Under the pieces are notes generated by a model that had not been told where the DNA came from, searched no databases, and was given only the letters and a program-made list of their open reading frames with translations. Both the position numbers and the translations under genes were made by a program. Of a stretch of DNA of 18,365 nt, positions 1 through 7,730 are shown one piece after another; the first letter of the stretch is position 1; every line of letters starts with the position of its first letter. The DNA comes from an uncultured Fusicatenibacter sp. GTDB lineage: Bacteria > Bacillota > Clostridia > Lachnospirales > Lachnospiraceae. The stretch lies in NCBI GenBank assembly GCA_902493585.1, contig CABUPZ010000049.1, positions 1-18,365 of the forward strand, in the 5' to 3' direction.

Positions 1-332
<332 letters not shown>

Positions 333-425
333 AGGCAGGAAAAAAGGTACTGCCAGGTCTTGTGTTCCGAGAGAAAGTAAGGTAAGATAGATGAATGATT
401 GTGTGTGCGGTTTTGAGGGTATAGT
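333..425 (+). other. post-23S spacer without a 5S gene
   Basis: Between the 23S end and the terminator there are about 93 bases. I looked for the conserved 5S core (CCGAACACG-like and the GAAGTTAAGC-like region) and do not see it. No tRNA is visible either. The stretch is probably rRNA trailer sequence used in processing of the 23S precursor. The 5S gene of this operon must lie elsewhere, for instance upstream of 16S or 23S, if the operon has one. Confidence 0.6.
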
Positions 426-457
426 AAAATTCCTGATCAGTAGATCAGGAATTTTTT
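426..457 (+). terminator. rRNA operon terminator
   Basis: A perfect 13-bp stem (AAAATTCCTGATC, 426-438, with its complement at 443-455) closes a four-base AGTA loop and ends in a run of T. This is a strong intrinsic terminator placed directly after the 23S trailer, so the rRNA transcript probably ends here. Confidence 0.92.
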
Positions 458-757
458 GCTATATCAGAAATATTTGAAAGCTTTTCCATTTTTTATGGAG
501 AGCTTGTGGACAACTCAGGAGATCGATAAGAGAGTGGGGGATAATTATGAGACAATGCCGTGTGTACCGTGGAATTCTATAATTTGTATTACATCCTGTC
601 TCAGCCTGTTTTTGACCGGACATCTGGTAGGAATCGGAGTGGGAACCATTCTGGCGATGCTTGGCGTGGGGTGGGTCGGGTAATTGCTGTATTTAATCAT
701 TTTACTTATGAAAAACTGGCGGGACTGGCAGGAATTGAAAGAGAGGAAAGAATATGA
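456..757 (+). pseudogene. remnant of a YczE/DUF6198-like membrane protein (C-terminal part, frameshifted)
   Basis: Two frames together read as the C-terminus of a polytopic membrane protein. The first frame carries a hydrophobic segment, SLFLTGHLVGIGVGTILAML, and then stops at about 681. The second continues as GRVIAVFNHFTYEKLAGL and stops at 757. The break is a 5-bp tandem duplication, GTGGG GTGGG, at 666-675. Removing one copy gives the continuous reading AMLGVGRVIAVFNHF, which resembles the end of YczE/DUF6198 membrane proteins (family assignment from memory). The restored stop TGA overlaps the ATG of the next gene as ATGA, as expected for a real coupled gene end. No good start or N-terminal two thirds is present: the rRNA terminator abuts the left side. 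I therefore read it as a truncated and frameshifted remnant. The decay is clearer than the family. Confidence 0.55.
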
Positions 758-1218
758 AGATAAGACCACTGATAGAAAGGGATTTTGAAGAGGTACATAC
801 GTTATTGCTTGAGGTACATCGCCTTCATCAGCAAAACCGTCCGGATTTCTATCGTGATGCAGATCCTATGAACCGGCAGGAGTTTCTGGAAATGCTGGGG
901 AATCCCGCCATGTTTACTCTGGTGGCAGAGGAGGACGGAAAGGTCGCCGGTTATTGTACGGTGACAATGAGGGAGGCGTCAGCGAATCCGGTCCTGCAGC
1001 CACGGAGAATTGCATGGATGGAGGAACTGTGTGTAGATGCTGGTTACAGAAGGCGTGGAATTGGAGAGAGCCTGATGAAAGCAGCAGAATGTGAGGCGAA
1101 ACAGAGGGGCGCGGAAAAGATAGAATTGATGGTATGGGCCTTTAATGACTGCGCAGAAAACTTTTATCAGAAGATGGGGATGAGCCCAAGGACTTCTATC
1201 ATGGAAAAAACACTGTAA
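754..1218 (+). CDS. GNAT family N-acetyltransferase
   Basis: This 154-residue protein is a single GNAT domain that transfers an acetyl group from acetyl-CoA to an amine; the substrate cannot be read from sequence. The acetyl-CoA pyrophosphate-binding loop is YRRRGIG at residues 98-104, preceded by the beta-strand WMEELCVDAG. A C-terminal NFYQKMGM segment is typical of the last GNAT motif. The start is well placed behind GAGAGGAAAG. Its ATG overlaps the stop of the decayed membrane-protein gene (ATGA), so it was probably translated by coupling with that gene and may now depend on its own ribosome site. No obvious promoter sits directly before it. It ends just before the queT promoter and is likely a separate unit from queT. 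Confidence 0.9.
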   Translation: MKIRPLIERDFEEVHTLLLEVHRLHQQNRPDFYRDADPMNRQEFLEMLGNPAMFTLVAEEDGKVAGYCTVTMREASANPVLQPRRIAWMEELCVDAGYRRRGIGESLMKAAECEAKQRGAEKIELMVWAFNDCAENFYQKMGMSPRTSIMEKTL

Positions 1219-1228
1219 GATAAGAAAC

Positions 1229-1257
1229 TTGCTTTTTCTGCTGTACCATGATATACT
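1229..1257 (+). promoter_or_regulatory. sigma-70-type promoter for queT
   Basis: TTGCTT at 1229-1234 and TATACT at 1252-1257 are separated by exactly 17 bases. This starts the queT leader about 115 bases before the gene and right after the GNAT stop. Confidence 0.65.
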
Positions 1258-1267
1258 CTAACCCGTT

Positions 1268-1319
1268 GCAAAGCCCTTAAAAAATAAGGTCCTTTTGGGC
1301 TTGCCGCCGATTCCCGGCG
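1268..1319 (+). other. two leader hairpins upstream of the queT riboswitch
   Basis: GCAAAGCCC (1268-1276) pairs with GGGCTTGC (1297-1304) with one bulged base. It is directly followed by a CGCCG/CGGCG hairpin (1305-1309 with 1315-1319). Both lie in the transcribed leader before the preQ1-like element and are not part of the classic preQ1-I fold. They could be a second regulatory domain or simple spacer structure. Confidence 0.4.
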
Positions 1320-1329
1320 TTAAATGAAT

Positions 1330-1371
1330 CGAGTGTTCGAGACCTTCCACTCGTAAAACAAAACTAAAGGA
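1330..1371 (+). promoter_or_regulatory. candidate preQ1-I riboswitch, translational type
   Basis: The stem CGAGTG (1330-1335) / CACTCG (1348-1353) closes a 12-base loop TTCGAGACCTTC, the same loop length as the known Bacillus queC aptamer. The loop has the UUCnAG pattern, and a C (1347) sits next to the 3' strand of the stem, at the position that reads the ligand. An A-rich tail, TAAAACAAAACTAAAGG, follows and could fold back on the loop through G1341-C1364. The tail runs into the AAAGGAG ribosome site of queT, which suggests control of translation. Pairing of the second helix is imperfect and the tail is longer than in Bacillus, so this is a candidate. The downstream gene being a queuosine-precursor transporter supports it strongly. 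Confidence 0.6.
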
Positions 1372-1379
1372 GAGAAAAA

Positions 1380-1886
1380 ATGAAAAACAAAGGTGTATTA
1401 TTTATGGTCCAGGCCGCGATGATTGCGGCTGTCTATGTCGTACTGACATTTATTTTTGCCCCGATCAGTTTTGGGGAGATTCAGATCCGTATTTCTGAAG
1501 CTTTGACGATTCTTCCTATGTTTACTCCAGCGGCAATCCCGGGACTGTTTGTCGGATGTCTTTTAGGTAATTTTCTTGGAGGCGCACTTCTTCCGGACGT
1601 TATTTTCGGAAGTATCGCGACTTTGATCGGAGCGGTATTTACGTATTTGATTGGAAGGAAAAGCCGTTACCTTGCTCCTTTGCCGCCGATCATTTCCAAT
1701 GTACTGATCGTTCCGTTTGTATTGAGATATGCTTACGGTGTAACGCTTCCGATTCCGTTCCTGATGCTTACGGTAGGAATCGGAGAGGTGATTTCCTGTG
1801 GGGTTCTGGGACTTCTGCTTGCAGCGGTACTTGGAAAGTATCAGACACAGATTTTTCGGACGGCACCTGTAAATAAAAAATCTTGA
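1380..1886 (+). CDS. queT: QueT family queuosine precursor transporter
   Basis: This 168-residue membrane protein has about five hydrophobic segments and belongs to the QueT family (COG4708). It is the substrate-binding membrane component of an ECF-type importer for queuosine precursors such as preQ1, working with a shared energising module that is not encoded here. Family-typical stretches are RISEALTILPMFTPAAIPGL near residues 37-56 and FVGCLLGNFLGGALLPDVIFG just after. The N-terminal segment with the motif QAAMIAAVYVVLT is also usual. The start follows AAAGGAGAG at good spacing. The gene is transcribed alone from the promoter at 1229 and is probably controlled by the preQ1-like leader element, so that import falls when preQ1 is abundant. 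Two hairpins follow, the second a likely terminator. Confidence 0.93.
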   Translation: MKNKGVLFMVQAAMIAAVYVVLTFIFAPISFGEIQIRISEALTILPMFTPAAIPGLFVGCLLGNFLGGALLPDVIFGSIATLIGAVFTYLIGRKSRYLAPLPPIISNVLIVPFVLRYAYGVTLPIPFLMLTVGIGEVISCGVLGLLLAAVLGKYQTQIFRTAPVNKKS

Positions 1887-1892
1887 ATTTAA

Positions 1893-1946
1893 AGCGCTCC
1901 AGAAAAATGCTACAGCAAAGACAGTGCGGTTTCCCGTTGGAGTGCT
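1893..1946 (+). repeat. hairpin-forming inverted repeat after queT
   Basis: AGCGCTCCA (1893-1901) pairs with TGGAGTGCT (1938-1946) with one G-T pair. An alternative pairing of TACAGC with GCTGTA overlaps it. There is no T tract, so it is probably a 3'-end structure rather than a terminator by itself. Confidence 0.4.
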
Positions 1947-1953
1947 GTAATTG

Positions 1954-2014
1954 AAAAAGCTCTATTCCTGAAAGACTGCATGGCAGGCAGTTGTTTTAGG
2001 AATAGAGCTTTTTG
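1954..2014 (+). terminator. queT terminator (long hairpin)
   Basis: AAAAGCTCTATTCCT (from 1955) pairs with AGGAATAGAGCTTTT (ending about 2013), a stem of about 15 bp. Inside it a second short stem (ACTGC, 1975-1979, with GCAGT, 1987-1991) is nested. The right arm ends in a T tract and the left arm starts with an A tract, so it may work in both directions. It ends the queT transcript. Confidence 0.85.
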
Positions 2015-2118
2015 CATTCGTCTTCTTCCGACGGCAGCGGGTCAGCAAGGGATGCAGATTGCAGGAATGAATTTTCAAACACGCTCTTACCTAAGAGAAA
2101 TCGAAGGAGTTTTCTATA

Positions 2119-2159
2119 GAAAAACAAAAAATGCTGTCAGCATACAGCCAACAGCATTT
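2119..2159 (-). terminator. terminator of the tRNA-Pro gene
   Basis: AAATGCTGT (2129-2137) and ACAGCATTT (2151-2159) form a 9-bp stem. On the minus strand it is followed by a T run (the A run at 2119-2130 on the plus strand). It lies about 9 bases beyond the 3' end of the tRNA. Confidence 0.85.
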
Positions 2160-2167
2160 CTCTTGAA

Positions 2168-2241
2168 TCGAAGCGACGGGATTCGAACCCACGACCTCTG
2201 CGTCCCGAACGCAGCGCTCTACCAAACTGAGCCACGCTTCG
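2168..2241 (-). tRNA. tRNA-Pro (anticodon CGG)
   Basis: On the minus strand the 74-base gene folds as a full cloverleaf. The acceptor stem is CGAAGCG/CGCTTCG with discriminator A. The D arm contains GGCTCAGTTTGGTAGAGC. The anticodon stem CTGCG/CGCAG holds loop TTCGGGA, giving anticodon CGG. The T arm is GTGGGTTCGAATCCCGT-like. CCA is not encoded. A promoter lies upstream and a terminator downstream on the same strand, so the gene is a single-tRNA unit. Confidence 0.96.
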
Positions 2242-2279
2242 ATTTGTTTACCGAGTTGTTTAACCCGTCAACAGTAGCT

Positions 2280-2308
2280 ATTATACGGGATGAGGAAGAA
2301 AAAGTCAA
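2280..2308 (-). promoter_or_regulatory. promoter of tRNA-Pro
   Basis: Read on the minus strand, TTGACT (2303-2308) and a perfect TATAAT (2280-2285) are 17 bases apart. The position about 40 bases before the tRNA fits a stable-RNA promoter. Confidence 0.88.
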
Positions 2309-2553
2309 TACCTAAATTGAAAAAAATTAAAATTTGTGTTTTTTCGAATTTTATCATTCGTACGACCGTGTTTTCGTCTGCTTTTTGAATCTTTTTTCTT
2401 TAATTTTATATAGAATTCAGAAAATAAGATCTAAAATGAGAAAAAGGTGGAGTATTTTTTCGTTTGATGTTATGATGAAAGAGTCATGGTAAACAGTGTT
2501 GTACATCTAGCAGAAAGAAAATTTATATATACGAAAAAGAGAGGAGGTACTTT

Positions 2554-3939
2554 ATGGCAAAGTACAGGTGCAGTGTCTGCGGATATATTTTTGATGAGGA
2601 GAAAGAGGGGATGACTTTTACAGAACTGAAAGAATGTCCGGTTTGCCATCAACCGAAAAGTTCGTTTGTTCTTTACGACCATGTGGAACAGGCAGAGGAA
2701 CCGGGAGAGGAAAGAAAACTGGATTATCCCAGGGAGTACGCCCGGACAGATGAGAACTGCCGCTATATGAAGGAAATCCACCAGATGGCGGTTACAGGGA
2801 AATCCATTTCTGCGGCTATGGGAACGAGGATGGCGATGCCGTCCTGGGATGATATCCTGATCCTTGGGGCACAGCTGGATCCCATGCCGCTGGAGGAGAC
2901 GGCTCCGGTCAATACCAGAACGGTGATCGGAAAACACGCAAAACGTCCGATGGTTCTGGAAAACCCCATTTACATTTCCCATATGTCGTTTGGTGCGCTT
3001 TCCAGGGAGGCGAAAATTTCTCTGGCAAAGGGAGCGGCGATGGCGGATGCAGCCATGTGTTCCGGAGAAGGGGGAATTCTGCCGGAAGAGATGGAGGCAG
3101 CGAAAACATATATCTTTGAGTATGTTGCCAATGGATACAGCGTAACGCCGGAAAATCTGCAGAATGCGGATGCCATCGAGATCAAGATCGGACAGGGAAC
3201 GAAGCCGGGTATGGGTGGTCACCTGCCGGGGGAAAAGGTGACGCCGGAGATAGCAAAGATCCGAAACAAACCGGTGGGAAAGGATATTATCGCGCCGTCC
3301 AGATTTCCCGGAATTGAGTCCAAAGAGGATCTGAAAACGCTGATCAGCCAGTTGAAGCTGGCATCGGGCGGACGGCCGGTCGGGGTCAAGATTGCGGCAG
3401 GCAGAATCGAGAAAGACCTGGCTTTCTGCGTCTATGCAGATCCGGATTTTATTACCATTGACGGCAGAGGAGGGGCGACAGGCTCTTCACCGCTGCTGCT
3501 TCGGGAATCCTCCAGTGTACCTACGATCTATGCGCTGCATCGTGCCAGAAAGTATCTGGACAGCATTCACTCGGATATCAGCCTTGTGATCACGGGAGGC
3601 CTGCGCGTGTCTTCTGATTTTGCAAAGGCAATCGCCATGGGAGCGGACGCGGTGGCGGTCGCATCCTCGGCGCTGATCGCAATGGCATGCCAGCAGTACA
3701 GGATCTGCGGAACCGGCATGTGTCCGGCGGGAGTGGCGACACAGGACCCCGAGCTGAGAAAACGGCTGCAGACAGATGTGGCTGCGGAACGGGTGGCAAA
3801 CTTCCTGAAAGTGTCTTTGGAAGAGTTGAAAATGTTTGCGCGTATCACGGGACATGAGAATCTGCATGATCTGAGTGTGGAGGATCTGTGTACCGTCAGC
3901 AGAGAGATCAGTGAATTTACAGATATTCCCCATGTGTGA
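2554..3939 (+). CDS. rubredoxin-domain FMN glutamate-synthase-like protein
   Basis: The 461-residue protein has an N-terminal rubredoxin-like iron knuckle pair, C6-C9 and C28-C31. It is followed from about residue 70 by the FMN-binding (beta/alpha)8 domain of glutamate synthase large subunit. Family landmarks include ISHMSFGALSREAKISLAKG, GEGGILPEE, IKIGQGTKPGMGGHLPG and the late ITIDGRGGATGSSP. The GltB-type [3Fe-4S] cluster cysteines are C379, C385 and C390 in the pattern C-x5-C-x4-C before PAGVATQ. The glutaminase and C-terminal GltB domains are absent, so it is not a complete glutamate synthase. It resembles the short archaeal/anaerobe GltB-like proteins, some of which are proposed to use ammonia or other electron donors; the true reaction is unknown. 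The start follows GAGAGGAGGTAC. The next gene begins 14 bases after the stop, likely co-transcribed. Confidence 0.9.
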   Translation: MAKYRCSVCGYIFDEEKEGMTFTELKECPVCHQPKSSFVLYDHVEQAEEPGEERKLDYPREYARTDENCRYMKEIHQMAVTGKSISAAMGTRMAMPSWDDILILGAQLDPMPLEETAPVNTRTVIGKHAKRPMVLENPIYISHMSFGALSREAKISLAKGAAMADAAMCSGEGGILPEEMEAAKTYIFEYVANGYSVTPENLQNADAIEIKIGQGTKPGMGGHLPGEKVTPEIAKIRNKPVGKDIIAPSRFPGIESKEDLKTLISQLKLASGGRPVGVKIAAGRIEKDLAFCVYADPDFITIDGRGGATGSSPLLLRESSSVPTIYALHRARKYLDSIHSDISLVITGGLRVSSDFAKAIAMGADAVAVASSALIAMACQQYRICGTGMCPAGVATQDPELRKRLQTDVAAERVANFLKVSLEELKMFARITGHENLHDLSVEDLCTVSREISEFTDIPHV

Positions 3940-3953
3940 GGTGGACGGACAGT

Positions 3954-5366
3954 ATGACAGTTAGAAAACGTATTTTGGTGATCGTGACAGGTTTTTTAAT
4001 TTTTCTGGCGGCGTATCTTATGGCGGCAGCCTGCCCTTATCTGAAACATAAGGAAGTCAGCCAGGAGTATAAAGACCAGATAAAAAAGATTGATTTTTAT
4101 GGGGACCGTCCGGGCGGCGAACGTGTGGCTTATGTGGACGACAATACGGAAGCTCTGGTTCTGCGCCTGCAGATGATCGAGATGGCGCAGGAGGAGATTA
4201 TTCTGTCCACGTTTGATTTCAATGCGGACCAAAGCGGAAAAGATATGATGAGTGCGCTGATGCATGCAGCACGCAGAGGCGTACAGGTCAAGGTTATCGT
4301 GGACGGTCTCAGTGGTTTTCTTGACCTGAGGGGGAATGAATGGTTTCAGGCGCTTGCGCTGGAGGAAGGCGTGGAAATCCGGATCTACAATCCAGTCAAC
4401 CTTCTGAAGCCATGGCAGCTCCAGGCACGGCTTCACGATAAATATCTGATTGTGGATGACAGTATTTATCTGTTGGGAGGGCGCAATACGACCAACCTGT
4501 TTCTCGGGGATTATTCTTCTTCCAAGAATATTGACCGGGAGCTGTTGGTCTATGAACAGGAGCCGTCTGCGGATTCCTCCCTGATGCAGGTAAAAGAGTA
4601 TTTTCAGCGGGTATGGGAACTGGAATGCAGCAAAGATTATATCTGCAAAAAGCAAACAAAAAAGGTAACAGACACCCGGACAGCGCTGGAAGAGCGATAT
4701 GAAAAGCTTCCGGAGCTCTATCCGGAGATGTTGGAAACCCCTGACTGGGAAGCAAGGATGATGGAGACTGATAAAGTAACCTTGCTGTCCAATCCGATCG
4801 AGCCGGAGAATAAGGCTCCCAATATGTGGTATGCCCTGAACCAGCTGATGAAGACCGGGGAGCAGGTGACCGTTTATACCCCGTATATTATCTGCGGAAA
4901 GGAAATGTACCAGGATCTGGAGCAGCTCTGCCAGGAGACGGATCAGGTGGAGATTATCACCAACGACGTGACCAGCGGCGCGAATCCCTGGGGCTGTACG
5001 GACTATATGAACCAAAAGGAAAATATCTGGGCTACCGGGGTGACTGTGTACGAATATCTGGGAGATCATTCTTCCCATACCAAAGCGGTGTTGGTGGATG
5101 ATACGATCAGCGTTGTTGGGTCTTACAACATGGATATGCGCAGTACGTATCAGGATACGGAACTGATGCTTGTGGTCGATTCTCCGGAATTGAATCAGGT
5201 GATCCGGAAAGAGGCGGAGCATGACAAAACCTGCAGCCGTTTTATGACCTCCAGTGGTGCATATGAATATGGGGAAAATTATGTAGCCAGGGAGATGTCG
5301 TGGAAGAAAAAGATTTATTATGGCATTTTTCGGGTGATCACGGTTCCGATCCGGAAATTCCTGTAG
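3954..5366 (+). CDS. membrane-anchored phospholipase D family protein (cardiolipin synthase-like)
   Basis: This is a 470-residue protein with one N-terminal transmembrane helix (about residues 6-28) and two PLD phosphodiesterase domains. Both HKD motifs are intact: H161-x-K163-x4-D168 in RLHDKYLIVDD and H375-x-K377-x4-D382 in SSHTKAVLVDD. Each is followed by the expected GG/GS-x-N motif (GGRNTTN and GSYNMDMRS). Such enzymes form a phosphohistidine intermediate; cardiolipin synthesis or another phosphatidyl-transfer reaction at the membrane is the likely role, but substrate is not shown by the sequence. I chose the ATG at 3954 because GAGGTGG sits nine bases before it. A GTG at 3936 overlapping the previous stop is the alternative and would add six residues. 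It is probably in one operon with the upstream glutamate-synthase-like gene. Confidence 0.87.
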   Translation: MTVRKRILVIVTGFLIFLAAYLMAAACPYLKHKEVSQEYKDQIKKIDFYGDRPGGERVAYVDDNTEALVLRLQMIEMAQEEIILSTFDFNADQSGKDMMSALMHAARRGVQVKVIVDGLSGFLDLRGNEWFQALALEEGVEIRIYNPVNLLKPWQLQARLHDKYLIVDDSIYLLGGRNTTNLFLGDYSSSKNIDRELLVYEQEPSADSSLMQVKEYFQRVWELECSKDYICKKQTKKVTDTRTALEERYEKLPELYPEMLETPDWEARMMETDKVTLLSNPIEPENKAPNMWYALNQLMKTGEQVTVYTPYIICGKEMYQDLEQLCQETDQVEIITNDVTSGANPWGCTDYMNQKENIWATGVTVYEYLGDHSSHTKAVLVDDTISVVGSYNMDMRSTYQDTELMLVVDSPELNQVIRKEAEHDKTCSRFMTSSGAYEYGENYVAREMSWKKKIYYGIFRVITVPIRKFL

Positions 5367-5580
5367 GGTGAGAGAAAAGCAGATGGCGTCCGGAGGAAAG
5401 GTTGAACATCTGAAATGTCGGCAAGATGTAAGCAGAAAATCAAAAGATATGAGAAGACAGAAAAAAAGCAGCTTTTTATAATAAAAATAAAAAGAACTGC
5501 CAAAACAGAAGGACTGTATGTGAAACTGCGGGAAGCAGCGAAAGAGTGGCAGCTCTTCTGCTGGAAAGAGAGGAACAGAG

Positions 5581-6738
5581 ATGAAGGGAGCATTTGAGAC
5601 TGGTATCTACCGCAATGTATTTCTGGAAAACGGGTACACACAGGAAGAAATTGAAAAAAAACTTGAGGACAGTTTCCAGACTATGTTTTACGGATCAGAG
5701 GAGGAACGCATCTACCATCCGGTAGGCGGGGACATGGGATACATGGAAGATACCGGAAATCATGACGCGCGTACCGAGGGAATGTCCTACGGAATGATGA
5801 TGTGCGTACAGATGGACAAAAAAGAAGAATTCGACCGCCTGTGGAAGTGGACCAAGACCTATATGTATATGGGAGAGGGAGAAAATGCGGGATACTTTGC
5901 GTGGTCCTGTCAGACGGATGGAACGAAGAATGCGTATGGGCCGGCGCCGGACGGTGAGGAATTTTTTGCGATGGCGTTGTTTTTTGCGTCGAAACGCTGG
6001 GGCGACGGCGAGGGAATCTTCAATTATTCCAGAGAAGCCAGGGCTATCCTGAGAGTGTGTCTTCACCAGGGCGAAGACGGCAAGGGCGGCGCTCCTATGT
6101 GGGAAAAAAGCAACCACCTGATTAAGTTTGTTACGGAATGTGACTGGTCAGATCCGTCTTATCATCTGCCCCATTTCTATGAGCTGTTTGCCCTCTGGGC
6201 AGATGAGGAGGATCGTCCGTTCTGGAAAGAGGCGGCAAAAGCCAGCAGGGAATATCTGAAAAAGGCCTGCCATCCGAAGACGGGATTGTGCGCAGAGTAT
6301 GCCGATTACGATGGAACTCCGCACACGGGACATCAGGAGCAGTTCGGCGGCCGTCATGACTGGTATTACAGCGATGCCTACCGCACGATTGCCAATATCG
6401 GACTGGATTATGCATGGTTTGCGGCGGATGAATGGGAATGCGAGATTGCGGACAGACTCCAGCAGTTTTTCTGTGAGACGGAAAACGGACGGAACGACGG
6501 GGTATATCTGATCGATGGAACACCGGTGGAAGGGATGAAAGCGCTGCATCCGATTGCAATCACCGCTACCAATGCCCAGGCATCGCTGGCGGCGAGAGGA
6601 AAATGGGCATCGGTCTGTGTGAAAAAATTCTTTGAAACTCCCCTTCGGCAGGGTGACAGAAGATATTATGACAACTGTCTGTATTTCTTTGCGCTTCTGG
6701 CGCTGAGCGGAAACTATCGGATTTGGGATGGGAAATAA
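5581..6738 (+). CDS. GH8 reducing-end xylose-releasing exo-oligoxylanase (Rex-like)
   Basis: The 385-residue enzyme matches glycoside hydrolase family 8 of the Rex type in length and motifs. Rex enzymes (EC 3.2.1.156) remove single xylose units from the reducing end of short xylo-oligosaccharides. The catalytic acid is most likely E66 in ARTEGMSYGMMM; the general base is probably D264 in DWYYSDAYR. A histidine in ALHPIAITATNAQ (H323) may match the one known to shape Rex specificity. There is no signal peptide, so it acts in the cytoplasm on imported oligosaccharides. The start follows AAAGAGAGGAACAG. The 214 bases before it hold no convincing gene and no clear terminator, only a short AAGAG/CTCTT hairpin. 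The following GH43 gene is broken; together they appear to have been a xylan-utilisation pair. Confidence 0.9.
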   Translation: MKGAFETGIYRNVFLENGYTQEEIEKKLEDSFQTMFYGSEEERIYHPVGGDMGYMEDTGNHDARTEGMSYGMMMCVQMDKKEEFDRLWKWTKTYMYMGEGENAGYFAWSCQTDGTKNAYGPAPDGEEFFAMALFFASKRWGDGEGIFNYSREARAILRVCLHQGEDGKGGAPMWEKSNHLIKFVTECDWSDPSYHLPHFYELFALWADEEDRPFWKEAAKASREYLKKACHPKTGLCAEYADYDGTPHTGHQEQFGGRHDWYYSDAYRTIANIGLDYAWFAADEWECEIADRLQQFFCETENGRNDGVYLIDGTPVEGMKALHPIAITATNAQASLAARGKWASVCVKKFFETPLRQGDRRYYDNCLYFFALLALSGNYRIWDGK

Positions 6739-6825
6739 CTGAGCGGTATCGCAAAAAAGAGTGGTGAAAAAATTGCCCTGCAGATGATTCTCTGCGGGGC
6801 AGTGTGATGCAAAGGAGAAAGTTTT

Positions 6826-7688
6826 ATGATAACAGTACAAAATCCAATTATCCGGTGGTTTATGTGGGCCACGGAGATCTGGTGGAGGCTGCGGATGGCA
6901 GCTGGTATATGGTCATGCTGGCGTCAAGACAGGAGCAGGGATTTACGCTGATGGGAAGGGAAACGTTCCTTGCAAAAGTAGTCTGGGAAAACGGCTGGCC
7001 TGTGGTAAATCCGGGAATCGGTAAACTGGAGGAACGCGTCGAGCTTCCGATGGAAGAGTATCCTTTTGAACCGAAAGATACCGTTTATCATTTCTGGCAG
7101 GACAGGCTGCCGATGGATTTTGTGATGCTGAGGAATCCGGCGAAGAATTTGTATTCGCTGACAGAGCGGCAGGGATGGCTTCGGCTGTGGCTGAGACCGG
7201 AAACTCTGCGGGATGAGGCAAGTCCGGCTTATCTGGGCGTCCGTCAGCGGCATTTCTTCTGGCAGGCAAGTGCACTGTTGGATTTCTGTCCGGAGCAGGA
7301 GGAAGAAGCGGCAGGACTTGCACTGGTGCAGAGCAATGGATATCATCTGCGCTTTGAAAAAGTCCGCAACGAGCGGGGAACCCCGTGCATCAGGATTCGC
7401 CGCTGTGAAAATGGAGTGGATCAGAAGATTGCGGCAGCAGAAGTCCTGAACGGGGTCTGTGTGCTCAGGATGGTCTGCCATGGATTGAACGTGGATCTGT
7501 ATTATGAGCAAAACGGTGTAAAACACTGCATGGCTCAGAATGTGGATATCCGTCCGCTGAGTAGCGAAATTGCCGGAGGATTTACCGGATGCACGGTGGG
7601 GATGTACGCATCGGCAGAAGGAGCTAAGAGCAGTGGATATGCGGACTTTGGATGGTTTGCCTATGAAGGGTTGTCTGAGTCTGTTTGA
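6826..7688 (+). pseudogene. GH43 beta-xylosidase gene with internal deletion (C-terminal half plus original start)
   Basis: From about 6840 to 7688 one frame encodes the C-terminal half of a GH43 enzyme. It begins with PVVYVGHGDLVEAADGSWYM, continues with MGRETFLAKVVWENGWPVV and ends with the all-beta C-terminal domain. All three catalytic residues, which lie upstream of this point in the family, are missing. In a different frame an AAAGGAG site and ATG at 6826 start MITVQNPIIR, the usual first residues of GH43 beta-xylosidases, then run out of frame and stop at 6951. The simplest reading is that a deletion joined codon ~10 to a point just before GHGDL and shifted the frame. A GTG at 6804 would allow the C-terminal frame to be translated as 294 residues, but without an active site. 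The downstream intact GH43 at 10724 shows the missing portion. Confidence 0.85.
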
Positions 7689-7698
7689 TAACGGTTAT

Positions 7699-7730
7699 AA
7701 TCGGCGGAGTGAAGATCCGCCGATTTTTTA
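7699..7730 (+). terminator. terminator of the GH8/GH43 remnant unit
   Basis: AATCGGCGGA (7699-7708) pairs perfectly with TCCGCCGATT (from 7716) and a T run follows. It closes the plus-strand unit and overlaps the last codons of the convergent GNAT gene. Confidence 0.93.

Noticed and set aside
1980..2315. A 111-codon plus-strand frame after queT
   Set aside because: It runs through a terminator hairpin and antisense through the whole tRNA-Pro gene.
3996..5222. A 408-codon minus-strand frame opposite the phospholipase-D-family gene
   Set aside because: It is fully antisense to a protein with two intact HKD motifs, has no ribosome site and matches no family.
5415..5597. A 60-codon lysine-rich frame before the GH8 gene
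   Set aside because: Low complexity, weak start site, overlaps the ribosome site of the GH8 gene and has no recognisable family.
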